Assembly: GCA_963805495.1 (NCBI GenBank)
Contig: CAWDUQ010000005.1
Coordinates: 1 to 64,000, forward strand
DNA: 64,000 nt
Source: DAHUXD01 sp963805495
Lineage (GTDB): Bacteria; Acidobacteriota; Thermoanaerobaculia; UBA5066; Gp7-AA6
Reading direction: 5' to 3'
Below the pieces are notes generated by a model. That model was given only the letters and a program-made list of their open reading frames with translations. It was not told where the DNA came from and made no database searches. Every line of letters begins with the position of its first letter. Positions within the stretch are counted from its first letter, which is position 1. Below are positions 18,460 through 27,529 of this stretch, piece by piece. A program made the translations under genes and the position numbers.

Positions 18460-19563
18460 CTAGGGTGTTTCTCCGCGAGAATCGAAGCGGGCCCGGGCCG
18501 CGTCGAGCGTCGCGAGAGCCACGGGATCGCGCTGCAGCACGCCGACCCCATAGCCCGTGCGGGTGATGAAGTCGACGTCGACCTGCTGGTAGCCGAGGGT
18601 CCTGGGCAGCAGCTCTCTTCGGTAATGCCAGATCTCGCGCCAGCTCGGGCTCGAGTCCTGCGCCCGGACCCCCGGGCCGAACAGGGCCTCCGTCGCGAGC
18701 GCGCCCGTCGAGCCTGCGGGCTCCCCGGCCGACGTGAGGGCGCGCTGGGCGTAGGCCGAGGCGCGGGAACCGACCGTCGACAGGCCGCTCGCTTCGTTCG
18801 GGTCTTCGCCCGTCCGGATGGGCCTGCGGCCGACGTAGGTCGGCGGGCCAAGGAGCACGAACACCATGCCGCGGTCCGTCATGCTGCCACGCGTCCCCTC
18901 GGCCTGCACGAAGTAAGCGTCGGCGAACGCCACCCGGCGATCGAAGGCCGTCTTGAAGGCATTGTCCGGATTGCCCGGCCGGGGATTGCGGGCCTCCCAG
19001 AACCGGTCCACGAACTCCTGCCAGTCCGCACCCGGCGTCAGCTCCTCCCAGCGCCGTCGCTCGTCCGCCGTCAAGATCCACCGAACCGGCCCGTCGGCCC
19101 AGTTCCCGTCGACCCGCTCGCCGGCGTTGCGCGGGAGCTTGAACTCCTGAAAGGTCTGGAACACCGACGGCCTGTCATCGACGTCGACCGGCGGTGCCGC
19201 GTTCTTGCGCGCCGTCTGGAACGCCGCGACCGCTTTCTTCGAGTACATGGACGGGTCCATCGATGCGTTGGGCTCGATCGAGAGGAACGCCGCGAAGTCC
19301 AGCCGGGCCTCGTCGGCTCTCCCGAGGTTCGCCTTGCAGACGCCCCGGTAGAACGCCAGCGGAGCGGCGAGCTGCTGCCGGGCGCTCTCGAAGCCGGGCT
19401 TCTCCGCCTCGGCCTCGAGGGCCGCGAGAGTCTTCAGGGCCTGTGCCCAGGATTCCCCTTTGACCTGGGCCTTGGCCTTGTGGAAGAGCTCGGGGAGAGT
19501 TTCTCCGGGCGCGGGAAGGGCGAGCAGGAGCGAAACGGCGGCGAGAGCACCGAGTCGTCTCAT
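18460..19563 (-). CDS. GWxTD domain-containing secreted protein, copy 3
   Basis: 367 residues. ATG at 19563 with AGAGG about 7 bases upstream. Signal peptide MRRLGALAAVSLLLALPAPG. Same plan as copies 1 and 2: ETLPELFHKAKAQVKGESW, WADGPVRWILTADERRRWEE, FVDRFWEARNPRPGNPDNAF and GSMTDRGMVFVLLGPPTYVG, ending in a C-terminal strand with VGYQQ-like repeats (LGYQQVDVDFITRTGYGVGV). It is closer to copy 1 than to copy 2 by eye. It is divergent from the respiratory operon, with 86 bases between the two start codons. Confidence 0.85.
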   Translation of the reverse strand: MRRLGALAAVSLLLALPAPGETLPELFHKAKAQVKGESWAQALKTLAALEAEAEKPGFESARQQLAAPLAFYRGVCKANLGRADEARLDFAAFLSIEPNASMDPSMYSKKAVAAFQTARKNAAPPVDVDDRPSVFQTFQEFKLPRNAGERVDGNWADGPVRWILTADERRRWEELTPGADWQEFVDRFWEARNPRPGNPDNAFKTAFDRRVAFADAYFVQAEGTRGSMTDRGMVFVLLGPPTYVGRRPIRTGEDPNEASGLSTVGSRASAYAQRALTSAGEPAGSTGALATEALFGPGVRAQDSSPSWREIWHYRRELLPRTLGYQQVDVDFITRTGYGVGVLQRDPVALATLDAARARFDSRGETP

Positions 19564-19649
19564 TGGGAACCTCTTGGGAAATTCTATGCTCTTTCTTGGT
19601 CCCTCCTTCCAGCCCAAAAGCGGTTGAAATATGCTCCCCGCCAGCTGTC

Positions 19650-20309
19650 ATGGCTCAGATCTTCCACCGCAGCACGAACACGGTGTCGCGTGTGTCCGTT
19701 TTCGGGGCCGTATTCTTCCTCGGCCTGCTCCTCTGGCTCTTCGACGCCCTGAACAAGTCGCCCTACACGACCCTGCAGGGGGTCGCCCGGGTCCAGCCGG
19801 TCCAGTTTTCCCACCAGCACCACGCCGGGGCCATGGGCATCGACTGCCGCTACTGCCATACGACCGTCGAGCGGGCCGCCTACGCCAACATTCCCCCGAC
19901 CAAGACCTGCATGAACTGCCATTCCCAGATCTGGTCGCAGTCCCCCGAGCTCGAGCCCGTCCGGGAAAGCTGGCGGACCAACCGCTCGATCGAGTGGGTC
20001 AAGGTCTACGACCTGCCCGACTACGTCTACTTCAACCACTCGATCCACGTGGCCAAGGGCGTCGGGTGCGAGACCTGCCACGGCCGCATCGACCGCATGC
20101 CGCTCGTCTCGCAGCACCCGACCCTGCAGATGTCGTGGTGCCTGGATTGCCACCGAGACCCCGGGAAGTATCTGCGGCCGCGCGATCAGGTCTTCACGAT
20201 GGGCTACGTTCCGGCCGGCCGGCAGGAGGAGATCGGGGCGAAGCTCGCAGCCGATTACCATATCCGTCCCCCGATGGAGTTGACCGATTGCACGACGTGT
20301 CACCGATGA
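19650..20309 (+). CDS. actA: Alternative complex III, pentaheme cytochrome c subunit ActA
   Basis: Electron-transfer subunit of the quinol:electron acceptor oxidoreductase that replaces cytochrome bc1. 219 residues from ATG 19650 (MAQIFHRSTN). One N-terminal membrane anchor (residues ~14-34, VFGAVFFLGLLLWLFDAL), then five CxxCH heme sites: CRYCH, CMNCH, CETCH, CLDCH and CTTCH. The ATGA overlap with actB shows translational coupling. First gene of an operon that runs to 31984. Confidence 0.95.
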   Translation: MAQIFHRSTNTVSRVSVFGAVFFLGLLLWLFDALNKSPYTTLQGVARVQPVQFSHQHHAGAMGIDCRYCHTTVERAAYANIPPTKTCMNCHSQIWSQSPELEPVRESWRTNRSIEWVKVYDLPDYVYFNHSIHVAKGVGCETCHGRIDRMPLVSQHPTLQMSWCLDCHRDPGKYLRPRDQVFTMGYVPAGRQEEIGAKLAADYHIRPPMELTDCTTCHR

Positions 20310-23300
20310 GTGGAGAGCGCGCCCGTAGTGCCGGGTCCGGCCGCGGGCCGGACCTCGCGGCCGCGCGCAAGCGCCTCGAGTCGATCGAGGGACGCGAGTA
20401 CTGGCGCTCGATCGAGGAGCTCCTCGAAACGGAAGACTTCCGCGAGCACCTCCACCGGGAGTTCCGCGTGCCGGTCGACTCCGGCGTGAACCGCCGCGAG
20501 CTCCTGTCGCTGATGGGCGCCTCGATCGCGCTCGCGGGCTTGACCGGGTGCACGCGGCAGCCGACCGAGCGCATCTTCCCGTACGTCAAGGCGCCCGAGG
20601 AGATCGTGCCGGGCGAGGCCCTCCACTACGCCACGGCGCACCTCCACGGCGGTTTCGCGCGCGGCATCCTCGTCAAGAGCTACGAGGGACGCCCCGTCAA
20701 GATCGAGGGCAACGACCTCCATCCCGCGAGCCTCGGCGGCACGGACGTCTTCGCGCAGGGCTTCATCCTCAACATGTACGACCCCGACCGGTCGCAGGTG
20801 ACGACCGAGCGCGGCCAGATCCGGCCGTGGAGCGCGTTCTACGCGGCCGTGCGGCTGGCCCTCGAGAAGGAGCGGCCGACGCGGGGAGCGGGCCTGCGCA
20901 TCCTGACGGGCACGGTGACCTCGCCAACGCTCGCCGCCCAGATCGGCGCCGTCCTCGCCGAGTTTCCCGCGGCGAAGTGGATCGCGTGGGAGCCGGCCGG
21001 GCGCGAAAACGTCTACGCCGGGACGCGGCTCGCCTTCGGCGAGGAACTCGAGCCGCTCCCGTCCCTCGACGCGGCCGACGTCGTCGTTTCGCTCGAGAGC
21101 GATTTCCTGGGAAGCGGTCCCTCGATGCCCCGGCACGTGCGGGACTTCACCTCGCGCCGCGGCCCCGGCGCGATGAGCCGTCTCTACGTCGTCGAGTCGA
21201 CGCCCAGCCTGACGGGCGCCCGGGCCGACCACCGCCGTCCCATGTCGCCGGCCGGCATCGAGGCCTTCGCCCGGGCGGTCGCCGCGGGCGTCGGGGCCAC
21301 CTCGAGCCCCGGTAGCCGGGTCGCCGACCCGTTCGCCGCCGCCGTCGTCGCGGACCTGAAGGAGCATGCCGGATCGAGCCTCGTCGTCGCCGGCGAATCG
21401 CAGCCCCCGGTCGTGCACGCCCTCGCCCACGCCATCAACGCCGCGCTCGGCAACGCCGGCAGGACCGTTCGCTACGTGGCGCCCGCGGCGGCGAGCCCCT
21501 CGGCCCAGACCGCGGCGATGGTCGAGCTCGCCGCCGACATGGCGTCGGGCCGGGTGTCGACGCTCGCGATCGTCGGGGGAAATCCCGTCTTCAACGCTCC
21601 GGCCGACCTCGGGTTCGGCCAGGCGATGGAAAAGGTCGGCCTCCGCATCCACCTCGGCCTCTACGACGACGAGACCTCGCGCCTCTGCCACTGGCACGTG
21701 GCCGAGGCCCACCCGCTCGAGAGCTGGAGCGACGCGCGCGCCGAGGACGGAACGATCACGATCCTGCAGCCGCTGATCGCTCCGCTCTTCGCGGGGAAGA
21801 CCGCGCACGAGCTGCTCGCCGCCTTCTCCGCGGAGCCCGAGCGCTCCTCCCACGACATCATCAAGGACGCCTGGCGCGGCAAGCTGCCGGGCGCGGGCGA
21901 CGAAGCCGCCTGGCAGAAGGCGTTGCACGACGGCGTCGTCGGGGGCACCGCGGCGGCGGCGCGAACTCCGGCGGTAAAGCCCTTCCCGCTCGACGCTCCC
22001 GCGACGGCCCCCTCGGACACTGGCCTCACGCTCCTCCTCCGGCCCGACCCGACCATCGGCGACGGCGCCTACGCCAACAACGGCTGGCTGCAGGAGCTCG
22101 CCAAGCCCCTGACCAAGCTGACCTGGGAGAACGCGGCGCTCATCGCGCCGACGACCGCACAGAGGCTCGGCCTCACGACCGAAGACGTCGTCCGGCTGAC
22201 CCTGTCCGGCCGCACCGTCGAGGCCCCCGTCTGGGTCATGCCGGGACAGGCCGAGGACTGCGTCACCATCCACTTCGGCTACGGCCGCACACGGGGCGGA
22301 CACGTCGCCAACGGCACGGGGTTCGATGCCTACGCCCTGCGCGAGAGCGCGCGGCCGTGGAGCGCGCCGGGCCTCGAGCTCCAGAAGACGTTGAAGCGCG
22401 CGGCACTCGCCACGACCCAGCACCACCACTCGATGGAGGGCCGCGACCTCGTGCGCGCCGTGACGGCCGAAGCCTACCGCTCGAACCCCGACGTCGTCGC
22501 GCACATGGGCGAGCACCCTCCCGGCCCGAACGACACGCTCTATCCGGAGCTTCCCCGGGGAAGCTACGCCTGGGGCATGACGATCGACCTCTCGACGTGC
22601 GTGGGCTGCAACGCCTGCGTCATCGCCTGCCAGTCCGAGAACAACATCCCGGTCGTCGGCAAGGACCAGGTCCAGCGCGGCCGCGCGATGCAGTGGATCC
22701 GGATCGACCGCTACTACGCGGGCGGCCTCGAGAACCCCGAGACGGTCCACCAGCCGGTGACTTGCATGCACTGCGAGAACGCCCCGTGCGAGACGGTGTG
22801 CCCCGTGGCGGCGACGGTGCACTCGACCGAGGGCCTGAACCAGATGATCTACAACCGCTGCGTCGGCACGCGGTACTGCTCGAACAACTGCCCCTACAAG
22901 GTGCGGCGGTTCAACTTCTTCCTCTACTCGGACTTCACCACCGAGATCCACAAGATGGTGATGAATCCCGAGGTCACGGTCCGCAGCCGCGGGGTCATGG
23001 AGAAGTGCAGCTACTGCGTGCAGAGGATCAACCGCGCGCGGTACTCGGCCGAAAAGGAGAACCGCCCCATCCGCGACGGCGAGATCCGCACGGCCTGCGA
23101 GCAGGCCTGCCCGGCCCGCGCAATCACGTTCGGCAACATCGACGACCCCGCGAGCCGCGTCTCGAAAGCCCGGGCCGAGAAACGGGGCTACGGGCTCCTC
23201 GCGGAGCTCGGCACGCGGCCGCGGACGAGTTACCTCGCGTCCCTCTCGAACCCTCTGCCCGCCCTGGCGCCGGCGCCGAAGCCCGCCGAAGGCGACGAGG

Positions 23301-23314
23301 ACCACGGCGCATGA
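20306..23314 (+). CDS. actB: Alternative complex III, iron-sulfur subunit ActB
   Basis: 1002 residues; the ATG overlaps the actA stop. Residues ~45-75 form a Tat-like region (NRRELLSLMGASIALAGLTG), whose cysteine suggests a lipoprotein-type anchor. The N-terminal two thirds resemble molybdopterin oxidoreductases, which in characterised ActB lack the cofactor. The C-terminal third (about 755-960) is a four-cluster ferredoxin-like domain: CVGCNACVIACQSENNIPVV, CMHCENAPCETVCPVAATVH, CVGTRYCSNNCPYKVRRF, CSYCVQRINRARY and CEQACPARAITFGN. It passes electrons from the membrane quinol site to the c-hemes. Confidence 0.95.
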   Translation: MSGERARSAGSGRGPDLAAARKRLESIEGREYWRSIEELLETEDFREHLHREFRVPVDSGVNRRELLSLMGASIALAGLTGCTRQPTERIFPYVKAPEEIVPGEALHYATAHLHGGFARGILVKSYEGRPVKIEGNDLHPASLGGTDVFAQGFILNMYDPDRSQVTTERGQIRPWSAFYAAVRLALEKERPTRGAGLRILTGTVTSPTLAAQIGAVLAEFPAAKWIAWEPAGRENVYAGTRLAFGEELEPLPSLDAADVVVSLESDFLGSGPSMPRHVRDFTSRRGPGAMSRLYVVESTPSLTGARADHRRPMSPAGIEAFARAVAAGVGATSSPGSRVADPFAAAVVADLKEHAGSSLVVAGESQPPVVHALAHAINAALGNAGRTVRYVAPAAASPSAQTAAMVELAADMASGRVSTLAIVGGNPVFNAPADLGFGQAMEKVGLRIHLGLYDDETSRLCHWHVAEAHPLESWSDARAEDGTITILQPLIAPLFAGKTAHELLAAFSAEPERSSHDIIKDAWRGKLPGAGDEAAWQKALHDGVVGGTAAAARTPAVKPFPLDAPATAPSDTGLTLLLRPDPTIGDGAYANNGWLQELAKPLTKLTWENAALIAPTTAQRLGLTTEDVVRLTLSGRTVEAPVWVMPGQAEDCVTIHFGYGRTRGGHVANGTGFDAYALRESARPWSAPGLELQKTLKRAALATTQHHHSMEGRDLVRAVTAEAYRSNPDVVAHMGEHPPGPNDTLYPELPRGSYAWGMTIDLSTCVGCNACVIACQSENNIPVVGKDQVQRGRAMQWIRIDRYYAGGLENPETVHQPVTCMHCENAPCETVCPVAATVHSTEGLNQMIYNRCVGTRYCSNNCPYKVRRFNFFLYSDFTTEIHKMVMNPEVTVRSRGVMEKCSYCVQRINRARYSAEKENRPIRDGEIRTACEQACPARAITFGNIDDPASRVSKARAEKRGYGLLAELGTRPRTSYLASLSNPLPALAPAPKPAEGDEDHGA

Positions 23315-24708
23315 GCGAGTCGGCCACGCCGCGCCGCCCGGGCGAAAAGGAAGGCGCCCCGCCGGGCGCGATCCTCGCCCCGGGCTACTCGTTCACCACG
23401 CTGACCGACAAGCTGGCGTCGATCGCGCTCTCGCGCCGCACGCCGCTCGTGTGGTTCATCGGCGCCGGCGTCGGCTTCACCCTCATGATGGTCCTGCTCG
23501 GGGCCCTCGGATACCTGCTCGTCAAGGGCATCGGGATCTGGGGCGTGAACCAGCCGGTCGGGTGGGGCTTCGAGATCGTCAACTTCGTCTGGTGGATCGG
23601 GATCGGCCACGCCGGCACGCTGATCTCGGCCATCCTCCTCCTGCTGCGGCAGCCCTGGCGCAATTCGATCAACCGGTTCGCCGAGGCCATGACGATCTTC
23701 GCCGTCGCCTGCGCGGGCCTGTACCCGGCGTTTCACACCGGCCGGCCGTGGCTCGACTACTGGCTGCTGCCCTACCCCAACACGATGGGCATGTGGCCCA
23801 ACTTCCGCAGCCCCCTCATATGGGACGTCTTCGCCGTCTCGACGTACGCGACGGTGTCGCTGCTCTTCTGGTACGTCGGCATGATCCCGGACCTCGCGAC
23901 GCTGCGCGACCGGGCCAAGAAGCTCTGGGCCAAGATTCTCTACGGGATGCTCGCAATGGGCTGGCGCGGCTCGGCCCGCCACTGGCACCGTTACGAGACG
24001 GCCTCGCTGCTGCTCGCCGGGCTCGCGACACCCCTCGTCGTCTCGGTCCACACCGTCGTGTCCTTCGACTTCGCGGCGGGCATCGTGCCCGGCTGGCACG
24101 CGACGATCTTCCCGCCTTACTTCGTGGCCGGCGCCATCTATGCGGGCTTCGCGATGGTCCTGACGCTCGCGATCCCGCTCCGAAAGGTCTACGGCCTCCA
24201 GGACTTCATCACCGCGAAGCACCTCGACAACATGGCCAAGATCCTGCTCGCGACGGGGCTGATCGTCGGCTACGGCTACCTGGTCGAAGCCTTCATGTCC
24301 TTCTACAGCGGCAACCCCTACGAGCGCTACGTGATCTGGAACCGCCTGCACGGGCCGTACAAGCACATGTACTGGGTGCTCCTCTTCTGCAACCTCATCG
24401 CGCCCCAGGCGCTCTGGTTCCGCAAGGTCCGCCACAACATCCCGGCGCTCTTCGGCATGGCGATGATCGTCAACGTCGGCATGTGGCTGGAGCGCTACGT
24501 GATCGTCGTGGTCAGCCTGTCGCGCGACTTCCTTCCGTCGTCCTGGGGCATGTACAAGGGCACGATCTTCGACTGGGCCACCTTCGTCGGCTCGATCGGC
24601 CTCTTCATCGCGCTGCTCTTCCTCTTCATCCGCCTCCTGCCGATGATCTCCATCTTCGAGATGCGCGCGATCCTGCCGGAGGCGAAGGTGGCCGAGGAGA
24701 AGGAATGA
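23311..24708 (+). CDS. actC: Alternative complex III, NrfD-like membrane subunit ActC
   Basis: 465 residues, ten or so membrane helices, NrfD/PsrC family. It begins MSESATPRRPGEKEG and overlaps actB by ATGA. Typical motifs: WWIGIGHAGTLISAILLL, HTVVSFDFAAGIVPGWHATI, IFPPYFVAGAIYAGFAMV and MWLERYVIVV. It forms one of the two quinol-binding / proton-conducting membrane units of the complex; ActF is the other. Confidence 0.95.
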   Translation: MSESATPRRPGEKEGAPPGAILAPGYSFTTLTDKLASIALSRRTPLVWFIGAGVGFTLMMVLLGALGYLLVKGIGIWGVNQPVGWGFEIVNFVWWIGIGHAGTLISAILLLLRQPWRNSINRFAEAMTIFAVACAGLYPAFHTGRPWLDYWLLPYPNTMGMWPNFRSPLIWDVFAVSTYATVSLLFWYVGMIPDLATLRDRAKKLWAKILYGMLAMGWRGSARHWHRYETASLLLAGLATPLVVSVHTVVSFDFAAGIVPGWHATIFPPYFVAGAIYAGFAMVLTLAIPLRKVYGLQDFITAKHLDNMAKILLATGLIVGYGYLVEAFMSFYSGNPYERYVIWNRLHGPYKHMYWVLLFCNLIAPQALWFRKVRHNIPALFGMAMIVNVGMWLERYVIVVVSLSRDFLPSSWGMYKGTIFDWATFVGSIGLFIALLFLFIRLLPMISIFEMRAILPEAKVAEEKE

Positions 24709-25241
24709 GCGCCGGCAAACTCTACGGCCTCATGGCCGAGTTCGAGAACCCGCAAGACCTCGTCGAGGCCGCGCGCCGGGTGCGCGAGTCCGGGTTCACG
24801 AAGCTCGACGCCTACTCGCCGTACCCCATCGAGGCCCTGACCGAGGCGCTCGACATCCACGACCGGAAGCTCCCGGCCGTCGTCCTCGGGGGCGGCATTC
24901 TCGGCGGCCTCTGCGGCTACGCCCTGTGCTACTGGACCTCCGTCATCGCCTACCCCCTGAACATCGGGGGCAAGCCCTTCCACAGCGTCCCGGCCTTCAT
25001 CGTCCCGACCTTCGAGACGACGATCCTCTTCGCCGCCTTCTCCGCCGTTCTCGGCATGCTGGCCCTGAACGGCCTTCCGATGCCCTACCACCCCGTCTTC
25101 AACACCCCGCGCTTCGCGCTCGCCTCGCGCGACCGCTTCTTTCTCTGCATCGAGGCGCGCGATCCGAAGTTCGACCACGACGAGACCTGGGCCTTGCTGA
25201 CGAAGCTCGGGCCGCGGGTCGTGATGGACGTGGAGGAATGA
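24705..25241 (+). CDS. actD: Alternative complex III, ActD (DUF3341)
   Basis: 178 residues, ATGA overlap with actC. Two central membrane helices (about 60-85, VVLGGGILGGLCGYALCYW, and 100-125, TTILFAAFSAVLGMLALNGL). The N-terminal soluble ferredoxin-like fold starts KLYGLMAEFENPQDLVEAAR. No cofactor motif. The conserved ending RFFLCIEARDPKFDH and onward is typical of DUF3341. Confidence 0.93.
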   Translation: MSAGKLYGLMAEFENPQDLVEAARRVRESGFTKLDAYSPYPIEALTEALDIHDRKLPAVVLGGGILGGLCGYALCYWTSVIAYPLNIGGKPFHSVPAFIVPTFETTILFAAFSAVLGMLALNGLPMPYHPVFNTPRFALASRDRFFLCIEARDPKFDHDETWALLTKLGPRVVMDVEE

Positions 25242-25909
25242 GGTTGCGCCGCGCCCTGCCCCTCCTGCTCGCCGCGGCATCGCTCGCCGGCTGCCGCCGC
25301 GACATGCAGGACCAGCCCAAGTACAAGGACCTGCGCGGGTCCGCGTTCTTCGAGGACCGGCGTTCGGCGCGCCCGCTCGTCGAGGACACGGTCGCCCGGG
25401 GGATCCCCTACGGCGACACGGCGTTTCTGACGGGCAAGACGAACGGCCAGCCGGTCGCCGACCTTCCCGTGCCGCTGACGCGGGAGCTGCTCGAGCGCGG
25501 GCGCGACCGTTTCGGAATCTTCTGCACGCCCTGCCACGGCCTGACCGGCAACGGGCTCGGGATCGTCGTTCAGCGCGGGTTTCGCCAGCCGCCGTCCTTC
25601 GCGATCGATCGCCTCCGCGCCGCGCCCGTCGGCTACTTCTTCGACGTCCAGTCGAACGGCTTCGGCGCGATGATGGACTACCGGGCGCAGGTCCCGCCGG
25701 CGGACCGCTGGGCGATCGCGGCCTACGTGCGCGCCCTCCAGCTCTCCCAGAGCGCGACGCTCGCGGACGTGCCGGCCGAGGCGCGCGGCCCGCTCGAGAG
25801 CCCTGACGCTGCGCCGAAGGCGGCGCCGCTGCCGATCGGAGCGGACGACTGGACGAAGGCGGTCGAGATCGAAAAGGACTTCTCGCGGCCCGGAGGCGAG
25901 GGACACTGA
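25238..25909 (+). CDS. actE: Alternative complex III, monoheme cytochrome c lipoprotein ActE
   Basis: 223 residues. Lipoprotein signal with lipobox SLAGC (cysteine at ~19). One heme site CTPCHG in FGIFCTPCHGLTGNGLGIVV, and a later methionine-bearing loop (GFGAMMDYRAQVPPADRWAI) that could supply the axial ligand. It ends with a Pro/Ala-rich tail. The start overlaps actD by ATGA; the stop overlaps the actF start by one base. Confidence 0.94.
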   Translation: MRLRRALPLLLAAASLAGCRRDMQDQPKYKDLRGSAFFEDRRSARPLVEDTVARGIPYGDTAFLTGKTNGQPVADLPVPLTRELLERGRDRFGIFCTPCHGLTGNGLGIVVQRGFRQPPSFAIDRLRAAPVGYFFDVQSNGFGAMMDYRAQVPPADRWAIAAYVRALQLSQSATLADVPAEARGPLESPDAAPKAAPLPIGADDWTKAVEIEKDFSRPGGEGH

Positions 25910-27096
25910 TGGACGTTTCGAACGACCCTCGCCTGCCGGAAGCGACCGGCCGCGCCGCGAAACGCGCCCTCGCCGTCGGCGTGCTCGCCCTGGCCGTCTC
26001 CGCCGTCGGCGCGTTCGCGAACCCGACGCAGTTCCACCGATCGTACCTCGCGGCGTTCGTGTTCTGGAACGGCCTCGCGGTCGGATCGCTCGCCGTCCTC
26101 ATGCTGCAGTACCTGACGGGCGGCGCCTGGGGCATCACCATCCGGCGCGAGCTCGAAGCCGCGACGCGCACGCTCCCGCTCGGCCTCGTTTTCTTCGTTC
26201 CGGTCGCCCTCGGGCTGCACCGCGTCTACGAGTGGTCGCACGCCGACATCGTCGCGAAGGACGAGCTCCTCCAGAAGAAGGCGCTCTACCTGAACGCGCC
26301 CTTCTTTCTGGCCCGCGCCGCCGTCGCGTTCGCCGGCTGGCTGCTGCTCGCGTACTTCCTGGGGAAGTGGTCGAGGCAGCAGGACGTGGCCGACGAGCAC
26401 CGATTGCTCGACCGCAGGCTGCAGCTGCTCTCGGGAGGTGGCCTCGTCTTCTATGCGCTCTCGGTGACCTGGACGTCGATCGACTGGGTGATGTCGCTCG
26501 AGCCCCACTGGTACTCGACGATGTACGGCGTGCTCTTCATGGTCGGCCAGGCCCTCGGGGGCCTCGCGCTGGCCTCCCTCGCGGTCGTCCGCCTCTCGCC
26601 GCTCGAGCCCCTCCGCAGCTTCCTCGGCGGCCGGCACCTCCACGACCTCGGCAAAATGATGTTTGCCTTCGTGATGGTCTGGGCGTACGTCAGCTTCTCG
26701 CAGTACCTGATCGTCTGGTCCGGAAACCTCCCGGAGGAGATCGGCTGGTACCTCGCGCGGTTCCGCGGGGGGTGGGGCGCGCTCGGGCTCGCGATCCTGC
26801 TCTTCCAATTCGTTCTGCCGTTCCTCCTGCTGCTCTCGCGGGAGGCGAACCGCAACCCGCGGCTCCTCGGCAGTGCCGCGGCGCTGCTCATCTTCATGCG
26901 GTTCCTCGACGTCGCGTGGCTCGTCCTGCCGGCCTTCTCGCCCGGGGCCTTCCGAATTCACTGGCTCGACCTGACCCTGCCGATCGGCCTCGGCGGCGTG
27001 TGGGTGGCGGTCTACGCGAGGAACCTCGCCGCCCGCCCGCTCCTGCCCGTCCACGACCCCGGTTTCGAGGAGGCGCTCGCCCATGGACGCGAATAG
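25909..27096 (+). CDS. actF: Alternative complex III, second membrane subunit ActF
   Basis: 395 residues with about ten membrane helices, distantly related to ActC. Motifs: FHRSYLAAFVFWNGLAVGSL, VTWTSIDWVMSLEPHWYSTM, FAFVMVWAYVSFSQYLIVWS and WLVLPAFSPGAF. It starts MDVSNDPRLPEATG at the last base of the actE stop. It ends 14 bases inside the next gene. Confidence 0.93.
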   Translation: MDVSNDPRLPEATGRAAKRALAVGVLALAVSAVGAFANPTQFHRSYLAAFVFWNGLAVGSLAVLMLQYLTGGAWGITIRRELEAATRTLPLGLVFFVPVALGLHRVYEWSHADIVAKDELLQKKALYLNAPFFLARAAVAFAGWLLLAYFLGKWSRQQDVADEHRLLDRRLQLLSGGGLVFYALSVTWTSIDWVMSLEPHWYSTMYGVLFMVGQALGGLALASLAVVRLSPLEPLRSFLGGRHLHDLGKMMFAFVMVWAYVSFSQYLIVWSGNLPEEIGWYLARFRGGWGALGLAILLFQFVLPFLLLLSREANRNPRLLGSAAALLIFMRFLDVAWLVLPAFSPGAFRIHWLDLTLPIGLGGVWVAVYARNLAARPLLPVHDPGFEEALAHGRE

Positions 27097-27529
27097 CCGC
27101 AAGCCCAACGCGCACGGCGTGGCGGCCGAGCCCGACCGCGTGAGGACGTCGGTCGCGGTGGGTCTCGGGCTCGTGCTCGTGGGCTCGAGCATCGTCGGCG
27201 TGGCCCTGACGTTCGCGCTCTTCCGGCGCAACGAGACCCGCTCCACGACGAAGGACGAGGCCTCGATTGCCGCCGCCGGCATGGAGCGGCGGGAGGACGC
27301 CGCACCGCCCCTTCCCCGCCTCCAGGTCCAGCCGGTCCGGCATTGGAAGGAATTCCGCTCGGCCGAGGTCGAGCGGCTCACGACCTACGGCTGGATGGAC
27401 CGGACCTCGGGCGTCGTGCACATCCCGATCGATCGCGCGATCGACCTCGTCGCCGAACGCGGCGTCGGGCCGCTCGCGCCGCTCGTACCCGCGCCCGCGG
27501 CGACGCCGGTTGCCGAGGTGAAGAAGTGA
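27083..27529 (+). CDS. Small membrane protein of the alternative complex III operon
   Basis: 148 residues, not assigned to a named subunit. One membrane helix at about 22-44 (TSVAVGLGLVLVGSSIVGVA), then a periplasmic part with the compact motif YGWMDRTSGVVHIPIDRAID and a Pro/Ala-rich tail. The 14-base overlap with actF and 4-base overlap with sco fix it in the operon. Its position between complex III and the oxidase assembly factor suggests a role in joining or assembling the two complexes; this is an inference from context only. Confidence 0.75.
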   Translation: MDANSRKPNAHGVAAEPDRVRTSVAVGLGLVLVGSSIVGVALTFALFRRNETRSTTKDEASIAAAGMERREDAAPPLPRLQVQPVRHWKEFRSAEVERLTTYGWMDRTSGVVHIPIDRAIDLVAERGVGPLAPLVPAPAATPVAEVKK

